21,956 bases of DNA from a virus. The position numbers and the translations under genes are program-made. The notes under the pieces are model-generated. The model was not told where the DNA came from and did no database searches. It saw nothing but the letters and a program-made list of their open reading frames with translations. This document shows positions 15,606 through 21,956 of this stretch, one piece after another (position 1 is the stretch's first letter; every line of letters begins with the position of its first letter). The stretch lies in the IMG/VR virus record IMGVR_UViG_3300037487_003238, positions 1 through 21,956 of that record, one strand, 5' to 3'.

Positions 15606-15993
15606 CACGGTTGCTCCTAACGTAAATAATGGGTTCACCCGGCGGTAGGTTTGCTTCGGATTCGTTTCGTTCGCGTGTTGTAACTTCTCCGTCTTGGGAG
15701 TATTCGTACACTATCCCCTCGAGCTGATGGCTTTCAGTCATAATTTGGGCCATTTCTTCCGGAGACGATTCAGGAGGAGGCACAGGTACTTCTTTTGGAG
15801 TCGTCAGATATTGTTTTAGGTGTGGTGGATTAGGAGGTGTTACGGGATAGATTTGCCTATTCAAACCAAAGATGTTTAGATTTGTACCAATAATGACTCG
15901 GTCATCCGGGATAAAAGCGATATGTGTAACGTCCGCGTTCAGGGCCTTGGCAAGAAGGAGTTTGAGTTCTTCAACGGTTATAATGATTTCCAC
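15598..15993 (-). CDS. Hypothetical acidic/proline-rich protein (131 aa)
   Basis: A 131-residue protein starting at GTG 15993, with GGAG ten bases upstream, overlapping the helicase 3' end by 23 bases. The N-terminal ~45 residues form a plausible alpha/beta unit (IIITVEELKLLLAKALNADV then HIAFIPDDRVII). A proline-rich linker follows (VTPPNPPHLKQYLTTPKEVP) and then an acidic, probably flexible C-terminus ending in IIYVRSNRDE. There are no cysteines or membrane segments. Tight overlap on both sides implies co-translation with helicase and nuclease; it might be an adaptor, but no function can be assigned. Confidence 0.65.
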   Translation of the reverse strand: MEIIITVEELKLLLAKALNADVTHIAFIPDDRVIIGTNLNIFGLNRQIYPVTPPNPPHLKQYLTTPKEVPVPPPESSPEEMAQIMTESHQLEGIVYEYSQDGEVTTRERNESEANLPPGEPIIYVRSNRDE

Positions 15994-18022
15994 TTCTTAT
16001 GATCTCCGGTGAAACAGTTTCTCGGCTGATGTTGGACCGGTGTATACACCCGGCCGCCCAGGGAATAATCTTTTCCTTCAAGCAGTCCGCGTAGCGGTTA
16101 CAGAGAGCACAGCTCACTTTTTCCGTGAGCATTTTAGCGATATCTTCTCTGTTATCCAGTGCCACGAGCTGCTGAATCTCGACGCTATCCCGGGCGCACA
16201 GACGATATACGACGGTCTTCCGCGTTTGCCCTATCCGATATTCTCGGGCTCGGGATTGCAACCAGTGCTCCAGCGACCAAGATCGACTGTAATACACCGC
16301 GTAGCGAGAAGCCACGAGATTTATTGCGATGCCTGTGGATTCTTGCCCGAGATACGCGCGACAGTTAATATCCGTGCTGAAATTATTGACGAGCGTCTTT
16401 ATGCGATGCGTTGATGACCCGTCTACGCGCACGTATGCGTAGTTTAACTTTTTCAGAAGCTTCTCAATGTCATCCATCTCCGCCATCATATTTGCCCAAA
16501 TGACAACTTTTTCTTCTGGGTTATCTAAGAGGTCTTCTAGAAGGTCACTCAAGGCCTCGAGCTTAGGATTATGTGTATATCTGAGTGTGTTCTTTTCGAG
16601 CATCTCTCGAAGCTTTTCGTAGCGCTCGCACTGCTTCGTTCCTGGAGCGATACTGTTACGGACACAACGCATAACATACTGACATATGTCGCAAACTTGA
16701 CCCATAGTTTCATCTTTTAGATACAGAAAACCGCTGCATATTTGGAGAAGTTTGTTTAAGCGGACGCCACCGTTGAGATTCGAAAGCTGTCCGTATTCTC
16801 CAAAGTCTAAGTCAACGCGCTTTACGAGGGCGTTATAGTCCTTGAGCTGTTCCGGAGACAGAGTAAACATTACATCCACATCTCTAAGCTCCGGTAAATC
16901 AACGCAATCATCTATAAGCTTTTCACTCGAAAGGCTGTTAATGCGTTGGCTAATGATATTGAGATGCCGGTATCCTGTTATTATGTGCGCGTTCGTAGGG
17001 GATGTAATACAGAACTTATTCGCGTATTCCATATAGTTTTCGGGGCACATATATTTGGCCAAGGCATTCATCTGGGGATAAAGGTCCAAAGGATTTCCCA
17101 TGCTGATAGTTCCAGTGAGTAAGTAGCGCCGCGCTGCGTGTTTACAGAGCTCCATGACCGCCTTCGTACGCTTACTCTTGATATTTTTTATGCGATGAGA
17201 TTCATCTAAGATAATGATTTCATACGGAAAATCTGTAAGACAAAAGTCCTTAGATAGCGCTGCGACCTTACACTTGATAGCCGCGAGGGACACTAAATTT
17301 TGATAATCATCTAGAATCTCTAGCGCATTTTTCTCTGTTAAACCCTTAAGGAGTTTTTGTACCGCGAGTGGCACAGGGAGTCGACCGGTTTTTAGGCGTT
17401 TAATCACTGGAGCTGGAACTGTGTGGACTCCGTAAAGACGTGCGGCATCGTAGGTTGTGAGCAGAATATCACAAGGACCCGCTATAGCTTTTTCTAAAGC
17501 TTCGAGTTTCTTTTGCCGCGTGGTCCCTTTGAGAACTGCAGCTTTTAAAGAGCCGTTGGAGTGGAGCTCTATCTCGGTAATCCAATTGTCGATGGCAACT
17601 ACCGGTGCGATGATAAGAGTTTTCTTGCGCAGCTTATTTAAGGCTTCAATTGCAACCTTTGTTTTCCCTGTCCCCATTTCCCAACGTAGCGCCCAGCGAT
17701 AGTTGTACAAAAGTTCTGCAATTCCTTCGTTTTGATGTTCGTAGTTGGGGTAGGGGCCGAGAGGAGGGGTGGACTGGACCTCCGACAAGAGCTCCTCGTA
17801 GGAGCGTATTTTAGACAGGTATGCCCGAGCCTCATCGCTGTACTGGACGCCTAAAGCCGCAAAATCATTTTTTACTTTCTCCAGAAATGGGGGGTATGCG
17901 GGATACATCCAAGCATTGTATTGTTTCAAATAGGTGCCTCCGTAGATTCGAGATAAGATATCGAGATTCCCCGTGATAATAAATGCGGGAGTCCTTGCTG
18001 AGAGTACAAACGTAGCTTCCAT
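15971..18022 (-). CDS. SNF2/DEAD-like superfamily 2 helicase with two Cys4 clusters
   Basis: A 683-residue SF2 ATPase of SNF2 type, a DNA translocase or remodeller. Motifs in order: Q-motif region YPNYEHQNEG (91-100), Walker A EMGTGKT (115-121), IIAPVVAIDNW (137-147), DILLTTYD (185-192), DESH (273-276), LLTGTI (301-306), then the second RecA lobe with VVIWANM (506-512), STGIAINL (562-569) and the arginine-finger motif QSRAREYRIGQ (589-599). Two cysteine clusters have exactly the same spacing: C444-x2-C447-x5-C453-x11-C465 and C638-x2-C641-x5-C647-x11-C659. The ATG has AAGGAGCGACAGG in front. It is the first gene of a minus operon and diverges from the portal gene. Known phage SNF2-like proteins act in replication, recombination or origin opening. 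Confidence 0.92.
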   Translation of the reverse strand: MEATFVLSARTPAFIITGNLDILSRIYGGTYLKQYNAWMYPAYPPFLEKVKNDFAALGVQYSDEARAYLSKIRSYEELLSEVQSTPPLGPYPNYEHQNEGIAELLYNYRWALRWEMGTGKTKVAIEALNKLRKKTLIIAPVVAIDNWITEIELHSNGSLKAAVLKGTTRQKKLEALEKAIAGPCDILLTTYDAARLYGVHTVPAPVIKRLKTGRLPVPLAVQKLLKGLTEKNALEILDDYQNLVSLAAIKCKVAALSKDFCLTDFPYEIIILDESHRIKNIKSKRTKAVMELCKHAARRYLLTGTISMGNPLDLYPQMNALAKYMCPENYMEYANKFCITSPTNAHIITGYRHLNIISQRINSLSSEKLIDDCVDLPELRDVDVMFTLSPEQLKDYNALVKRVDLDFGEYGQLSNLNGGVRLNKLLQICSGFLYLKDETMGQVCDICQYVMRCVRNSIAPGTKQCERYEKLREMLEKNTLRYTHNPKLEALSDLLEDLLDNPEEKVVIWANMMAEMDDIEKLLKKLNYAYVRVDGSSTHRIKTLVNNFSTDINCRAYLGQESTGIAINLVASRYAVYYSRSWSLEHWLQSRAREYRIGQTRKTVVYRLCARDSVEIQQLVALDNREDIAKMLTEKVSCALCNRYADCLKEKIIPWAAGCIHRSNISRETVSPEIIRSGNHYNR

Positions 18023-18082
18023 CCTGTCGCTCCTTACGATAGAATTTGGTCAGTCTCGCGGACTAAAAAAGAAAGTTGAACC
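18023..18082. promoter_or_regulatory. Divergent intergenic region between helicase and portal genes
   Basis: This 60-base gap must hold the starts of two opposite transcription units. TAGAAT at 18039-18044 is a possible plus-strand -10, with a poor -35 (TTCCAT, 18016-18021). The minus-strand side shows a good ribosome-binding site (AAGGAG) but no convincing promoter. Confidence 0.3.
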
Positions 18083-19816
18083 ATGACTACGATTTCCGAT
18101 ACGACGTTAATGGCCACGGGTGGATTGGGTCACTCTAACCCATACTTCACCTATAGTCAGCTCTTTGCTCCCAAGCGATTGAAGGAACTTTTCAAGATGT
18201 GCGAGTACCTGTTTTATAACAGCCCACACATCTTCGCAGCCCTTCGAAAGTTTGGAGAATATCCTATAACAGAGATTACGTATGATACGGATAATATTCA
18301 GTTAAAAGAGAAGCAGAAGAGTCTCCTAGAAAAGGTTGTCCGCGCAAAAGAATTTCTGTTGAAATCCACGCTGGATAAATATATTTATGGAAACTCCTTC
18401 ACTTCTATGTACCAACCGTTCGTCCGTTATTTGACTTGTCCAAAGTGCAAGGCGGCTACGAATATCAAGTTCGTGGACTATTCTTTTACACTGCAAACTT
18501 TAACGTTTGCTTTTAAATGCCCCGCCTGCGAGCGTCAAGTAACTGTGGGTGAAGATAACGTTGAGGACCGGAAGCTGATGCTCACGAAGGACATCAACTT
18601 CATTCGCTGGGACCCCAAGTGTATCGACATCGAACACAACGTTTTTACAGGAGAATCCGTTTACTATTATTCGATTCCTTCGGATACGGCAGCGCAGGTT
18701 CGACGCGGGCAGAAGCATATCATCGACACGACGCCCTGGGGTTTTCTGCAGGCTATCAAAGAGCACAAGCCTTTTAAGTTCGCCCCCGAGGCCCTCTTCC
18801 ACATGAAATTTTGTGCGCCGGCCGGTGTGAACCCGCAATGGGGCTTGCCGCCCCTCCTCCCAGCGCTCGACCGCTTTTTCTATACGCAGGTGTTGCGTAA
18901 AGCGAATGAGGCTATTGCGCTCGAGCATCTCGTGCCCTTCCGTATCGTGTCCCCCGCGGCGACGTCGAGTAGCGGAGACCCCATCCAGTCTATCAACCTC
19001 GCCCGGTGGATAGACAACATGAAGAAGAACGTGCAGGACTGGCGCAACGACCCGCTGCACATCATGTACGCGCCCATCCCCGTGGCTGTCTCGCAGTTGA
19101 ATGGGCAAGGACGAGCTCTTCTCACCCTCGGAGAAGTCCAAGAGGCAGAGAAGTCCCTCGTGGCTGCCCTTGGAATTCCGCTCGAGTTCCTCTATGGCGG
19201 ACTCACGGGTCAGGGCATGAGCGCGACCTTGCGCATGATTGAGAACCAGCTGGCGACGCATGTCAGCGACCTCACGGACCTCCTTCAATGGATGACGGAT
19301 TCCTGCAGCAAGTTTTTGGGGTGGGAGTCCATTCCGGTGGGACTTATTCCTTTCCGGATGGTGGACGATAATGAAAAGAAGGGAATGCTTTTTCAGCTCT
19401 GGCAAGCGGGACTTCAGGGAATGGGACCTCAGACAATTTCGACGACAACGATGGCCGAAATCAACGACATCGATGTGCAAAAAGAGTATGGAAGAATCAA
19501 AGAAGAGACGTTGCAAAATGCGCGTCGGACACAAGAACTGCAGCGTGAGATGCAGAAGATTCAAAATACGATGGCCCAGCAGATTCAGCAGGAGGCCGGC
19601 GCCGGAGCTCCACAGGGCTATGACCAGCAGCAGGTCATTGCGAACGCTGACAATTTGGCACAGCAGTTTTCACAGATGGACCCCTCGACGAGAAAGAGCC
19701 AGCTTCACCAGCTTCAGATGGAAGACCTCGTAATGTACTCGGTGGTCATTCAACGCCTTGAGCAACAACAGACCGTGGCGCGGCAGCAAGCAACCGTGCA
19801 ACAGGGGGCAATGTGA
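18083..19816 (+). CDS. Portal protein
   Basis: A 577-residue protein that would form the dodecameric ring at the capsid vertex for DNA entry and exit. Portal-like features are ADKYIYGNSFTSM-type strands near 98-110 (here LDKYIYGNSF), the segment LVAALGIPLEFLYGG (about 363-377) followed by a long helical stretch with MSATLRMIENQLATHV, and a Gln-rich coiled C-terminus (~480-577) like a portal barrel or crown. An unusual zinc ribbon, C119-x2-C122 and C146-x2-C149, is inserted near the N-terminal third. The ribosome-binding site is weak. It starts a plus-strand unit with the Cys/His-rich protein directly downstream (TGATG). Terminase and portal are not adjacent in this genome. Confidence 0.85.
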   Translation: MTTISDTTLMATGGLGHSNPYFTYSQLFAPKRLKELFKMCEYLFYNSPHIFAALRKFGEYPITEITYDTDNIQLKEKQKSLLEKVVRAKEFLLKSTLDKYIYGNSFTSMYQPFVRYLTCPKCKAATNIKFVDYSFTLQTLTFAFKCPACERQVTVGEDNVEDRKLMLTKDINFIRWDPKCIDIEHNVFTGESVYYYSIPSDTAAQVRRGQKHIIDTTPWGFLQAIKEHKPFKFAPEALFHMKFCAPAGVNPQWGLPPLLPALDRFFYTQVLRKANEAIALEHLVPFRIVSPAATSSSGDPIQSINLARWIDNMKKNVQDWRNDPLHIMYAPIPVAVSQLNGQGRALLTLGEVQEAEKSLVAALGIPLEFLYGGLTGQGMSATLRMIENQLATHVSDLTDLLQWMTDSCSKFLGWESIPVGLIPFRMVDDNEKKGMLFQLWQAGLQGMGPQTISTTTMAEINDIDVQKEYGRIKEETLQNARRTQELQREMQKIQNTMAQQIQQEAGAGAPQGYDQQQVIANADNLAQQFSQMDPSTRKSQLHQLQMEDLVMYSVVIQRLEQQQTVARQQATVQQGAM

Positions 19817-20355
19817 TGAAAAGTTTTATTGACGCTATTAACGATTCTAGAGCAACGTCTATTGCCGAACCCGTTGCGCCCTTGGATAACGTAGCGATGT
19901 TCATGCCCGAAGCTAAGAGCGTCCTAAAAGGAAAACAGACAACTTTTGGGCAAGGTCTGAACTGTAACGGACATTCAAAAGTGTTCGTTCTTTGGCGTCC
20001 GTGGACTCAATGCCATCGCTGTCTTAAAAAAATAGAGCACGGAGAATTTGAGCTCCCGGATGTGGGAGACCATGAGTGTCCGCACACTATGCGTGAGGAC
20101 TATGAAGCCATTTTAGATAGCGGCCTTCGGGGTGACGTTCTTTTTCAAACACAGGAATACTTCACGCTCCATGACGGCACGCGCTGTTGCCACGCTGTTT
20201 GGTTGACTATGGATGCCAAAGTATCGGAGTTGGCCGCAAAAAGGCAGGAGGTCGCCGAGACTTTTTCCCCGTTACATTCCTCGATAATCGCGGAGATGAA
20301 AGCGGAGGCGGAGAAAAAAGAAGCCCTGGAGGCTTCTGAGGACGAACCTCAATGA
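19816..20355 (+). CDS. Hypothetical Cys/His-rich protein after portal
   Basis: A 179-residue protein whose ATG shares a base with the portal stop; AGGGGG lies seven bases before it, and the GTG three bases earlier is less well placed. It has a probable zinc site, C66-x2-C69 with C88-x-H90, and a second group C124-C125-H126. The last ~45 residues are a charged helix rich in Lys, Glu and Ala. Position suggests a virion or assembly role with the portal. Its last codons lie inside the hairpin at 20323-20370. No family is recognised. Confidence 0.75.
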   Translation: MKSFIDAINDSRATSIAEPVAPLDNVAMFMPEAKSVLKGKQTTFGQGLNCNGHSKVFVLWRPWTQCHRCLKKIEHGEFELPDVGDHECPHTMREDYEAILDSGLRGDVLFQTQEYFTLHDGTRCCHAVWLTMDAKVSELAAKRQEVAETFSPLHSSIIAEMKAEAEKKEALEASEDEPQ

Positions 20356-20370
20356 TTCTGCCTCCAGGGC
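20314..20370 (-). terminator. Intrinsic terminator of the antisense micro-ORF
   Basis: Perfect 11-base arms GCCTCCAGGGC (20360-20370) and GCCCTGGAGGC (20323-20333) enclose an inner TGAGG/CCTCA stem. On the minus strand the hairpin is followed by TTCTTTTTT (20322-20314), a good terminator. In the plus direction only AGGTTTT follows, so it is weak there. Confidence 0.75.
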
Positions 20371-20375
20371 AGGTT

Positions 20376-20435
20376 TTAGCGACGCAGCACGGCTATTAGC
20401 AGCGCTGCCAGAATCATTGCGGGCTGGATGACCAT
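20376..20435 (-). CDS. 19-residue hydrophobic micropeptide
   Basis: On the minus strand an ATG at 20435 is preceded by AAAGGAGGTGATAACAA, a near-complete match to the anti-Shine-Dalgarno at ideal spacing. The product is MVIQPAMILAALLIAVLRR: a single membrane-spanning stretch ending in two arginines, then TAA. The stop is five bases before a perfect terminator hairpin. Size and hydrophobicity recall the Ibs-type toxins of type I toxin-antitoxin systems and small phage membrane peptides, but sequence alone cannot decide. Read-through transcription from the portal operon would produce RNA complementary to it. No clear promoter is seen upstream. Confidence 0.6.
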   Translation of the reverse strand: MVIQPAMILAALLIAVLRR

Positions 20436-20440
20436 TTGTT

Positions 20441-20452
20441 ATCACCTCCTTT
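20441..20452 (-). promoter_or_regulatory. Consensus Shine-Dalgarno on the minus strand
   Basis: Minus-strand AAAGGAGGTGAT is the strongest ribosome-binding site in the window and points only at the 19-residue micro-ORF. In an otherwise non-coding gap this argues for real translation. Confidence 0.75.
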
Positions 20453-20512
20453 CATGGGGGGTGACAGTAGTGGTCTCCTCTCTAGTTCTTGTACCCAAAA
20501 TCGAGGTCACAT

Positions 20513-21956
20513 ATGAAACTGATACCTATCCTTCAAAACCCCAATGAGAAGCGTGAGCGCATCCGCGATAAAGTAATTGAAGGACTGACCGAGTCCTTTC
20601 CGATTACAGCACGTAATAAAATTATCGAGGTCACGGATGTTTCTTTTACTCCGAGAGATTACACCTCGAACGAGCAGAAGATGGCCATCCTTCGGGGAGA
20701 TTCTCTTTTTGAGACAGCGAAGGGTACGGTACGTATAAAAGATGCGAAAACAGATAAGGTTTTAGACGAGGCTAAAAATTTCACTCTCGCCCGCGTTCCG
20801 TGGTTCACTCCGCGACATACGCTCATCGTTGCTGGAAATGAATATTCGATTGCGAACATGGTACGGCCAAAGCCAGGCGTGTACGCACGTAAGAGGGCTA
20901 ATGGAATCCTCGAAGCTAGTTTTAATACTGTCGGCACCTCGAACTTTAATGTCACCATGGACCCGGAGAAGGGAGAACCAGAGCTCGAGTACGGTTCTTC
21001 CAAAATACCTCTTTACACAATTCTCCGAGCCTCGGGAATCTCCCATGACGCTATCGCTAAAAAGTGGGGTAGTGCACTAGCGAACGAAAATCAGAAGCGT
21101 CTTGAAAAGAATCTTCCGCAGCATGTCGACAAGCTTTATCGAAAAGTAGTTCCTGCTTACGCTATCCTTCCAGATATGACCGTGGACTCCAAGATGGAGG
21201 AGGTCCTTGCGCGGTATAAAAAGGCGACGATGGACCCAAAGGTTAATGAGAAAACCTTGGGAACAGCGTACGGGCATGTGACTCCTGATAGCCTCCTCGA
21301 CGCTTCGGCAAAGGTGCTTAACATTTTTCGTAATCCCGAGGAGGTCGATGACCGCGATAACCTCGATTTTAAATCGTTGCGTTCTGTAGAGGACTTTTTC
21401 AAAGAGCGTATCCAACTCGATGCGCGTGATATTGGTCGGCGTGCAGCTATCAAGCTTGAAAATACGCCAGAGGTCCGTAAGGCTATGACTTCTGGAGCTT
21501 TTACTCCAGGCCTTGTCAAGTTCATTACGGGTTCGCAGCTTGCGGCGATTCCCACGCAGACGAATCCGATGGAGCTCATCGATACAGCCGTGCGCGTGAC
21601 GTCGCTGGGTGAAGGCGGTATCAGCTCTGAGCGGGCTATTCCCATGGAAGCGCGGATGATTCATCCGACACAGATTGGGGCGCTCGACCCGGTTCGTACT
21701 CCGGAGTCCTTCCGCGCGGGTATCGACGTACGTGCGGCGCTCTCGGCAGCACACGATAAAGATGGAAACATTTTTGTCCCGATGATTGATACTAAAACGG
21801 GAAAGCAGACTTATATCCGAGCAGGAGAGATTGCAACTTCGACTGTAGCGTTCCCACAACAGGTTATGAAAGGGAAAATTTCAGCTCTGGTAAATGGCAG
21901 AATTGCTACGGTGCAAGCGAATAAAGCCCAGTATCAAATTCCCCATTCTTCGGTGA
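20513..21956 (+). CDS. RNA polymerase beta-subunit-like protein (N-terminal 481 aa; truncated by window)
   Basis: The open frame starts at ATG 20513 (CGAGGTCACAT upstream) and runs off the right edge without a stop. Landmarks of bacterial beta appear in order: ARVPWFTPRHTLIVAGNEYS (93-112, like the RTPRxT...FIVNGTERV stretch), VRPKPGVYARK (117-127, like HRSPGVFF), VDDRDNLDFKSLRSVEDFF (278-296, like DDIDHLGNRRVRSVGE), GSQLAAIPTQTNP (340-352, like SSQLSQFMDQNNP), RVTSLGEGGISSERA (361-375) and RMIHPTQIGALDPVRTPES (381-399, like RDVHPTHYGRVCPIETPEG). The lobe domains are much shorter than in cellular beta. The catalytic C-terminal part is outside the window. It follows the portal unit, so a late or virion-associated RNAP is possible. 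The partner subunits are not in view. Confidence 0.9.
   Translation, partial: MKLIPILQNPNEKRERIRDKVIEGLTESFPITARNKIIEVTDVSFTPRDYTSNEQKMAILRGDSLFETAKGTVRIKDAKTDKVLDEAKNFTLARVPWFTPRHTLIVAGNEYSIANMVRPKPGVYARKRANGILEASFNTVGTSNFNVTMDPEKGEPELEYGSSKIPLYTILRASGISHDAIAKKWGSALANENQKRLEKNLPQHVDKLYRKVVPAYAILPDMTVDSKMEEVLARYKKATMDPKVNEKTLGTAYGHVTPDSLLDASAKVLNIFRNPEEVDDRDNLDFKSLRSVEDFFKERIQLDARDIGRRAAIKLENTPEVRKAMTSGAFTPGLVKFITGSQLAAIPTQTNPMELIDTAVRVTSLGEGGISSERAIPMEARMIHPTQIGALDPVRTPESFRAGIDVRAALSAAHDKDGNIFVPMIDTKTGKQTYIRAGEIATSTVAFPQQVMKGKISALVNGRIATVQANKAQYQIPHSSV

Noticed and set aside
18500-19564. 354-codon minus-strand frame opposite the portal gene
   Set aside because: It is antisense to the portal protein; the product is His/Arg/Leu-rich with no motif or good start site.
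20411-20452. Alternative 13-codon frame starting at the minus-strand ATG at 20453 (MKGGDNKWSSSPQ)
   Set aside because: This ATG has only CACCCCCC in front; the Shine-Dalgarno lies inside this frame and points to the next ATG at 20435.
21077-21859. 260-codon minus-strand frame at the right edge
   Set aside because: The plus strand here encodes conserved RNA polymerase beta motifs in an uninterrupted frame, so the minus frame is a shadow.
1-21956. tRNA, rRNA, insertion sequences, CRISPR arrays or a replication origin
   Set aside because: No cloverleaf, transposase, direct-repeat array or iteron cluster was recognised when reading both strands, though a covariance search was not possible.

Overview
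The window is part of a dsDNA tailed-phage (Caudoviricetes) genome, most likely a large phage. It carries a large terminase, a portal protein, an endolysin, a phage-type primase-helicase, a family A DNA polymerase, a sigma-70-like factor and the 5' part of an RNA polymerase beta-subunit gene. No ribosomal, tRNA or ordinary bacterial housekeeping genes are visible. Genes are tightly packed, with many stop/start overlaps (TGATG, ATGA) and Shine-Dalgarno-led starts. The host cannot be read with confidence; the lysin (Amidase_2 fold plus peptidoglycan-binding domain) only says that it has peptidoglycan.

Layout. (1) 1-154, minus: start of a probable MoxR-like AAA+ ATPase, cut by the window edge. 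(2) 177-2121, plus: terminase large subunit and two microproteins. (3) 2118-10656, minus: a replication operon read as possible ssDNA-binding protein, an intrinsic terminator, a Cas4/RecB-like nuclease, primase-helicase, then a DNA polymerase with an N-terminal uracil-glycosylase-like domain. (4) 10657-10776: divergent regulatory region with two dyads. (5) 10777-11724, plus: sigma factor carrying two zinc ribbons. (6) 11721-18022, minus: a second operon read as SNF2-like helicase, small acidic protein, second Cas4/RecB-like nuclease, endolysin, three small proteins and a ParB-like protein. (7) 18083-20355, plus: portal and a Cys/His-rich companion. (8) 20314-20452, minus: a tiny transcription unit made of a consensus Shine-Dalgarno, a 19-residue hydrophobic peptide and a terminator. 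(9) 20513 to the window end, plus: RNA polymerase beta-like subunit, incomplete.

How it fits together. The phage encodes a replication core (SSB-like protein, primase-helicase, polymerase, nucleases), its own transcription parts (sigma factor and beta-like RNAP subunit), packaging (terminase, portal) and lysis. The RNAP gene follows the virion genes, so it may be a late or virion-packaged polymerase; this is inference. The most notable items are the beta-like RNAP subunit, the sigma factor with zinc ribbons where primary sigmas carry their non-conserved region, a helicase with two cysteine clusters of identical spacing, and the antisense micro-ORF unit upstream of the RNAP gene.
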